DNA from: Treponema sp.
GTDB lineage: Bacteria > Spirochaetota > Spirochaetia > Treponematales > Breznakiellaceae
Assembly: GCA_031273835.1 (NCBI GenBank)
Contig: JAISRD010000090.1
Span: 1-10,634 of the forward strand
DNA length: 10,634 nucleotides
Direction: 5' to 3'
Each line of letters opens with the position of its first letter. The first letter of the stretch is position 1. Under the pieces are notes generated by a model. The model was not told where the DNA came from, searched no databases, and saw nothing but the letters and a program-made list of their open reading frames with translations. The translations under genes were made by a program, and so were the position numbers. Positions 7,101-10,634 of the stretch are shown here, piece by piece.

Positions 7101-7497
7101 CGCGGGACGGCTTGAGGGCAAACGGGCCCTGCTGGTGGACGACGTGGCGATCAACCGGATCATCGTGGTCAATCTGCTGGAATACACCGGCCTGGCCATC
7201 GACGAAGCCAATGACGGCAGCGAGGCCCTTGACCTGTTCCGTAAATCGGACGAAAACACCTATGACATCATCTATATGGACGTACAGATGCCCGGCATGG
7301 ACGGCTACGAAACCACCGGGGCGATCCGGGCCCTGGACAGGGAGGACGCGAAAACGGTTCCCATAGTCGCCCTGACCGCCAACGCTTTTAAGGAAGATAT
7401 CGACCGGGCCCTGGAAAGCGGAATGAACGCCCATTTAGCCAAACCCATCGAACTGGATAAGTGCCTTGAAATAAGCTTTAGGCTCCTAAAGGTATAG
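4171..7497 (+). CDS. Membrane hybrid sensor histidine kinase (dCache-like sensor, HAMP, PAS, HisKA, HATPase, REC)
   Basis: Two-component sensor of 1108 residues. Layout: TM helix 1 (about 26-46); a large periplasmic sensor (about 47-540), probably double-Cache-like; TM helix 2 (about 541-562); HAMP (about 563-612, with the PVKDEIGELADSFDEM signature); one PAS domain (about 613-715); HisKA with the phospho-acceptor H743 in SHEIRTPMN; an ATPase domain with N-box NLLGNAVKF (858-866), DSGIGI (895-900), LFKPFEQ (908-914) and GGTGLGLAIS (924-933); and a receiver domain (about 984-1105) with the acidic pair D990/D991, phospho-acceptor D1037 (YMDVQMPGMDG), T1069 and K1091. All catalytic residues are present. 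There is no HPt domain, so the phosphate must pass through a separate HPt protein or stay in the receiver; no partner response regulator is in the window. The sensor holds a CRSICHPRHH segment (359-368). It starts 2 nt after the ParB-like gene with only a weak AGG before it, implying translational coupling. Confidence 0.93.
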   Translation: MKNLIEGIRKFVETLINKTGFNLRTKLIIILVIIKVIPLLLLTLIAWRQALGLGQLLEKRSRELAAAAAGALTETGEIAVDGSVKALNENAIKEIERMSTDLAARVAEFLYDRDRDILYAATLPPSEGAYRNFVLNKTRALIKKREWVLSPDEKSWTPKEDPERGALSPSSNTENDTGYRNRPPDLFETEERPLFLEMTYVDLDGNELYKVNTSPRLESRKRNISDRRNTFVRAETYWKDIQDLKDGEIYVSDVIGAYVRSHLIGMYNPENVKERGLTWQPEEEAYAGRENPKGRRFEGIVRWVTPVFRGGVKTGYVTLALDHDHIMEFVDHITPMEERYVEMPSAFEGNYAFIWDYRCRSICHPRHHSIVGYNPETGEPEIPWLEESIYRAFQDSGKNYADFITEVPVFQDQSRDKKPAAELTRAGLVGLDGRYLNNAPQCTGWFDLTREGGSGSFLILWSGIWKPNTAATIPYYTGAYGKTKRGFGFVAIGAGLEDFQRSAMETKEVLGRVINGANEDLFAATEETRRLIAGSFFNTTVSLALSASFMIILVVLIAFWMASSLSRNVTVLINGISRFRSGERQYRFNAPVKDEIGELADSFDEMADSLNASVQGPLVITGMDMKVIYVNEEVVKIIGHSLEEMQGRPYSEISLYPMDSPYDPVAALKQGREAEVFYYPEKERYLRGSAAWLTDKSGQNIGCSIQTVDLTEIALVQKKLEKAVLEANLANRHKGDFLARMSHEIRTPMNAIIGMSGIVKKKLTGAPEDIRADLTQIEASSQHLLGLINDILDISKIEAGKIDLNYEAVALDKLAHTVEAIIKPRCEEKNITFETNFSLTPGACYQADPLRLRQVLINLLGNAVKFTPECGLIRYSIIEQERRDGRTLISFSVKDSGIGISKEAQAALFKPFEQASRDIAKHYGGTGLGLAISRSIVKLFGGDISIDSEEGRGSEFSFSIWLEETEPVKAIDSSMDIAGRLEGKRALLVDDVAINRIIVVNLLEYTGLAIDEANDGSEALDLFRKSDENTYDIIYMDVQMPGMDGYETTGAIRALDREDAKTVPIVALTANAFKEDIDRALESGMNAHLAKPIELDKCLEISFRLLKV

Positions 7498-7509
7498 ACC
7501 GGCGGATCT

Positions 7510-9561
7510 TTAGCGCCCGTCCTTCTTTTCGAAATGGGAGAATTCCATGGTAAAGGTGGCCCTGCCCTGGCTTACCGATCTGAGGGATGTCATAAAGCCG
7601 AACATCTTCGCCATGGGGGCGGCGGCTTTTACCCTGTCGAGGCCCGCCTTGGAATCCATGCTGAGCACCTGGCCCCCCCGCTGGGTTACGAGGCTTATCA
7701 CGTCCCCCACAAATTCCTTGGGGGCGAAAAGATCCACCGCCATGACGGGCTCAAGGAGCAGCGGTTCCGCCTGCCGGGCCGCTTCGTCAAAACCCGTGCT
7801 GGCGCAGGCTTCGTAGGCGAATTCCGTGCCGGTGAGCTCCGAATAGTCCGCCTCCAGCAGGGTTACCCCGATGTCGATACAGGGATAGCCCAAGACTATC
7901 CCCGAAGCGAAGGCCCCCGTTACCCCCCGCTCGACGGCGTCGAAAATCTCCCGGGGTATCTCCCCCCGGTTCCGAAGGCCGTTGACGTACCTGTTCCCCG
8001 AACCGCGCTTCAGGGGTTCGAGCCTTAAGGTCAGGGAGGCGGCGTTTTCCCGGCCCGCCAGGGTTTTGGAGAATTTCTCTTTCCACTCCACGGCTTTGCT
8101 TATTGATTCACGGTAGGTTACCTGGGGGTTCCCCGCCCGGGCGGAGACGTTAAAATCCTTGAGAAGCCGGGTTACCAGCACGTCCAGGTGGAGTTCCCCC
8201 ATGCCGGAAATGATAAGCTGCCCGGTCTCCTCGTTTTCCCGGGCTGTGAAGGTGGGATCCTCCCTGGAGAGGATCTCCAGGGCTTCCTTGAGTTTGTCCC
8301 CCTCGGATGCCGTCTTAGGTTCCAGGGATACGGAGATCACCGGCTCGGGAAACTGCATCTTGTCCAGCACCACGGGCCAGCCTTCGCTCCCTATGGTGTC
8401 CCCCGTCTGGGCAAGCTTCATCCCCACAATCACCCCTATGTCCCCGGCGGCAAGCTCCTCCAGGGGTTCGCTCTTGTTGGAATGCATGCGGAAAATACGG
8501 TTGGCCCGCTCCCGCTTACGCTTTCCCACATTGTAGATCTGGGCCCCCGGTTTGACGGCCCCCGAATACATCCGCACATAACAGAGGCCGCCGGCCTCAC
8601 GGTCGTTCTGTATCTTAAAGACCAGGCCCAGGGGCGGGGCCGAAGGATCGCAGGGTATCTCTATGTCCGCTTCTTTTTTGAGGTGATGCCCCACGGCGGG
8701 CCTTACCTCATCGGGGGCGGGAAGAAAATCCACCGCCGCGTCGATCAGGGGCTGGACCCCCACGTTGCGGCGGGAAGCCCCGGCCAGCACGGGAAGCAGG
8801 CGGCGGTGCAGAACGGCTTTGCGGAGCTCGCTTAAGATAAGCGGGCCGGGCAGTTCCCCGCCGGACAGGTACTTTTCGGTTACCGCGTCGGAAACCGCCG
8901 ACAGGGCATCGATCAATTTTTCCCGCCAGCGCGCCGCTTCCTCAAGCCTCTCCGGGGCCACGGGGCTTTTGATGATCGTTTTGTTTTCGTCGGCCCCGTC
9001 CCAGCGCAGCTCCTCCATCTCAAGCAGATCAATGACCCCCTCGAAGGTACTTTCTTTTCCCAGGGGGATCTGGAGGGCCGCGGCTTCGATGCCGAGTTTT
9101 TCCTTTATGTCGGCGAGGACCCGGAAAAAATCCGCCCCCGCCCGGTCCATCTTGTTGACATAGCCTATACAGGGTACCTGGTACCGCTCGGCCTGCCTCC
9201 ATACCGTCTCCGTCTGGGGCTCCACCCCCTTAACGGCGTCGAGTATCGCGATGGCCCCGTCCAGCACCCGTAAGGATCGTTCCACTTCGGCGGTAAAATC
9301 CACATGCCCCGGAGTGTCGATAATGTTGATCTGAAAGGAAACGCCCCCCCGCTTCCAATAGGTGGTGGTGGCGGCGCTCTGTATGGTGATCCCCCGTTCC
9401 TGCTCCTGTTCCATCCAGTCCATGACGGCTTCCCCGTTGTCCACTTCCCCAATCCGGTGGCTTTTTCCGGTATAGAAGAGGATACGCTCGGTAGTCGTGG
9501 TTTTGCCGGCGTCGATATGGGCCATGATGCCGATGTTGCGCATAAACTTGAGGGAACTCAT
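7510..9561 (-). CDS. fusA: Translation elongation factor G paralogue (EF-G, possibly the recycling-type EF-G2)
   Basis: Ribosome-associated GTPase of 683 residues, complete from GTPase domain to domain V. G1 is AHIDAGKT (14-21), switch I RGITIQSAATT (56-66), G3 DTPGH (82-86, with catalytic H86), G4 NKMD (136-139). Domain III carries GMGELHLDVLVTRL (453-466), and domain V runs LEPVMAVD to RGGQVLSM and ATFTMEF near the end. This makes it EF-G rather than TetM-type, LepA or RF3. The domain IV tip is unusual: the loop that normally reads GSYHxVDSSE is ADYSELTGTE (571-580), so the conserved tip His is Ser574, and the other tip loop reads NRGEIPRE (531-538). Spirochaetes have two EF-Gs; in Borrelia burgdorferi one does translocation and the other only ribosome recycling. 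The altered tip suggests, but does not prove, that this is the non-canonical copy. There is no ribosomal-protein operon (rpsL, rpsG, tuf) around it, which also fits. The ATG has no SD and sits 6 nt from a -10 box. Confidence 0.93.
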   Translation of the reverse strand: MSSLKFMRNIGIMAHIDAGKTTTTERILFYTGKSHRIGEVDNGEAVMDWMEQEQERGITIQSAATTTYWKRGGVSFQINIIDTPGHVDFTAEVERSLRVLDGAIAILDAVKGVEPQTETVWRQAERYQVPCIGYVNKMDRAGADFFRVLADIKEKLGIEAAALQIPLGKESTFEGVIDLLEMEELRWDGADENKTIIKSPVAPERLEEAARWREKLIDALSAVSDAVTEKYLSGGELPGPLILSELRKAVLHRRLLPVLAGASRRNVGVQPLIDAAVDFLPAPDEVRPAVGHHLKKEADIEIPCDPSAPPLGLVFKIQNDREAGGLCYVRMYSGAVKPGAQIYNVGKRKRERANRIFRMHSNKSEPLEELAAGDIGVIVGMKLAQTGDTIGSEGWPVVLDKMQFPEPVISVSLEPKTASEGDKLKEALEILSREDPTFTARENEETGQLIISGMGELHLDVLVTRLLKDFNVSARAGNPQVTYRESISKAVEWKEKFSKTLAGRENAASLTLRLEPLKRGSGNRYVNGLRNRGEIPREIFDAVERGVTGAFASGIVLGYPCIDIGVTLLEADYSELTGTEFAYEACASTGFDEAARQAEPLLLEPVMAVDLFAPKEFVGDVISLVTQRGGQVLSMDSKAGLDRVKAAAPMAKMFGFMTSLRSVSQGRATFTMEFSHFEKKDGR

Positions 9562-9567
9562 GGGGAG

Positions 9568-9598
9568 ATTGTAAAACTATTTCCACCTGTATTACAAT
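9568..9598 (-). promoter_or_regulatory. EF-G promoter, half of a symmetric divergent promoter
   Basis: On the minus strand, -35 TTGTAA (9592-9597) and -10 TACAAT (9568-9573) are 18 bp apart. The -10 ends 6 nt before the EF-G ATG at 9561, so transcription should begin at or within a base or two of the start codon. No SD is present. The same DNA serves as the plus-strand promoter because the two boxes are inverted repeats of each other (ATTGTAA-N17-TTACAAT). Confidence 0.5.
9568..9598 (+). promoter_or_regulatory. Promoter of the NDK-like gene, other half of the symmetric divergent promoter
   Basis: On the plus strand, -35 TTGTAA (9569-9574) and -10 TACAAT (9593-9598) are also 18 bp apart, and the -10 ends 5 nt before the ATG at 9604. 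The -10 matches consensus at 5 of 6 positions and the -35 at 4 of 6. No SD lies between the -10 and the ATG, again pointing to a leaderless message. Confidence 0.5.
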
Positions 9599-9603
9599 GG
9601 GTT

Positions 9604-10634
9604 ATGAACGACGAACTATCCTATGTCCTGGTAACCCCCTACACCATAGCAAAGAGCCGCACCGGCGGGGTTATAGCCCGCCTCCTCTCCCGGCTTGATC
9701 TGGAACTGGCCGGGGCCCAGATGATACTTCCCGACGATGCCTTTGTACGGGAATATTCACAACTGCTGAAACAACAGGCGGCTATAAAAAAATTTAAGAT
9801 ACTTATCAACTATGTGGAACAGAATTTCGTATCCGGCGGCAGATCCCACCGTACCCTGCTCCTCCTCTTCCGGGGGAAAGGGGCCTGTAAAAAACTGGTG
9901 GATACCTGCGGGGCCATCCACGCCGAAAGCACAGGGGTCGAGGCCCTGGCGGGGGAGACAATACGGGACACCTACGCGGACCTGATCGTTTCCCCCGGCG
10001 ATCCCTCGGTTGTCACCTATTTTGAGCCCGCGGTTCTTACCCCCCGCAATCAAAGGGACGCGGACAAGGACCTTGCCCTGATTGCCCGCTTTTTGAAGGG
10101 CCGGGAAAACATCGTATCGAATATAACCTATCCCGATCCGTCAAAGGTGGAGCAGACCCTGGTCATTCTAAAGCCCGATAACTGGGGCTACGCTTCTTCA
10201 AGGCCGGGCACTATCATCGACATGTTCTCCCGGACGGGGATGCGCATCGTGGGCATCAAGATACACCAGTTTACCCTGGAGGAGGCCCTGGAATTTTACG
10301 GCCCCGTGGAAGCGGCCCTGAAGAAAAAACTCGCCCCGGCCTTCGGCGCCAAGGCGGCGGAACTTTTGGAACAGGAATTTTCGGTAAAGTTCGGAGAGGG
10401 GGCGAAAAAGATCCTTGTCGAAACCCTGGGAGAGGAAGTCGCCGGAAGCCAGTTCAGGGACATCATCGAGTTTATGTCCGGCCGCCGTCCGGGGACGGAT
10501 ATTGAAAAACCCGTTAAGTGCATGATCCTCATCTACGAAGGCGAAGGGGCCGTTGAAAAAATCCGGGAGGTACTGGGCCCCACGGACCCCCTGAAAGCGC
10601 CGGGGGGAACGGTACGCCGGGACTTCGGCAGCAA
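9604..10634 (+). CDS. Two-domain nucleoside diphosphate kinase-like protein (partial, C-terminus outside window)
   Basis: Open from ATG 9604 to the right edge: 343 residues visible. Two NDK-like units follow one another. Unit 2 (about 184-343) is clearly NDK: TLVILKPD with the ATP-binding Lys K190, GTIIDMFSRTGMRIVGIKI, LEEALEFYG, then EFMSGRRP, MILIYEGEGAVEKIREVLGPTDP, and GTVRRDFG. It has an extra stretch of about 50 residues (roughly 238-287) between FYG and EFMSG that ordinary NDKs lack. The window ends before its catalytic His motif, so activity cannot be judged. Unit 1 (about 5-145) keeps the fold pattern (YVLVTPYT, GGVIARLLSRLDLELAGAQM, TLLLLFRGKGACKKLVD, GETIRDTYADLI) but has VTP in place of VKP and IVSPGD where NxxHGSD should stand. 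It thus lacks both the Lys and the catalytic His and looks like a dead copy, perhaps regulatory. If active, the protein would exchange phosphate between NTPs and NDPs. Start supported by the close-set promoter; no SD. Confidence 0.75.
   Translation, partial: MNDELSYVLVTPYTIAKSRTGGVIARLLSRLDLELAGAQMILPDDAFVREYSQLLKQQAAIKKFKILINYVEQNFVSGGRSHRTLLLLFRGKGACKKLVDTCGAIHAESTGVEALAGETIRDTYADLIVSPGDPSVVTYFEPAVLTPRNQRDADKDLALIARFLKGRENIVSNITYPDPSKVEQTLVILKPDNWGYASSRPGTIIDMFSRTGMRIVGIKIHQFTLEEALEFYGPVEAALKKKLAPAFGAKAAELLEQEFSVKFGEGAKKILVETLGEEVAGSQFRDIIEFMSGRRPGTDIEKPVKCMILIYEGEGAVEKIREVLGPTDPLKAPGGTVRRDFGS

Noticed and set aside
6172..7434. 420-codon minus-strand ORF opposite the kinase domains
   Set aside because: Opposite strand encodes intact HisKA, ATPase and receiver motifs; the ORF shows no recognisable domain.
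8188..8835. 215-codon plus-strand ORF opposite EF-G
   Set aside because: Covers the conserved middle of EF-G in antisense; composition is typical of a shadow ORF.
7510..9561. Tetracycline-resistance ribosomal protection protein (TetM type) instead of EF-G
   Set aside because: The G1-G4 motifs, EF-G-style domain III GMGELHLD and the domain V end fit EF-G better; length is also EF-G-like, and no resistance or mobile context is nearby.

Overview
This is a GC-rich bacterial window that looks chromosomal. It holds six protein-coding genes (two cut by the window edges), one probable short leader ORF, and a few promoters and terminators. I see no tRNA, rRNA, CRISPR array, insertion sequence or phage gene. 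The best guess for the host is a spirochaete, Treponema-like and of a higher-GC kind. The reasons are the style of the penicillin-binding protein, the divergent EF-G (spirochaetes carry two EF-G paralogues), and a two-domain NDK-like protein. This is inference from protein character and was not tested by any search.

Layout. 1-189 is the tail of an unrecognised gene on the plus strand. 241-1047 (minus) is a GufA-type ZIP metal transporter. It is preceded by a 26-codon leader ORF with a very strong Shine-Dalgarno (SD) sequence, and the leader's stop overlaps the transporter start. A 130-bp divergent promoter region follows. Then comes a tight plus-strand operon: a class A penicillin-binding protein (1268-3772), a short ParB/Srx-domain protein with an amphipathic arginine-rich tail (3782-4168), and a 1108-residue membrane hybrid histidine kinase (4171-7497). 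The spacings are 9 and 2 nt. Converging on this operon with only 12 bp between stops is an EF-G paralogue (7510-9561, minus). A 42-bp gap with an almost perfectly symmetric divergent promoter separates it from a plus-strand NDK-like protein (9604 to the window end).

How the genes fit together. The operon couples cell-wall synthesis, a ParB-fold protein that is probably membrane-attached, and a two-component sensor with a very large periplasmic part. This trio is the best candidate for an undescribed module. EF-G and the NDK-like protein are divergent and share one promoter region, which could tie translation or ribosome recycling to nucleotide supply.

A recurring theme is the start signals. 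PBP, EF-G and the NDK-like gene all lack a visible SD and have a -10-like box only 5-9 nt before the ATG, which suggests leaderless mRNAs. The zinc-transporter leader, in contrast, has a textbook SD.
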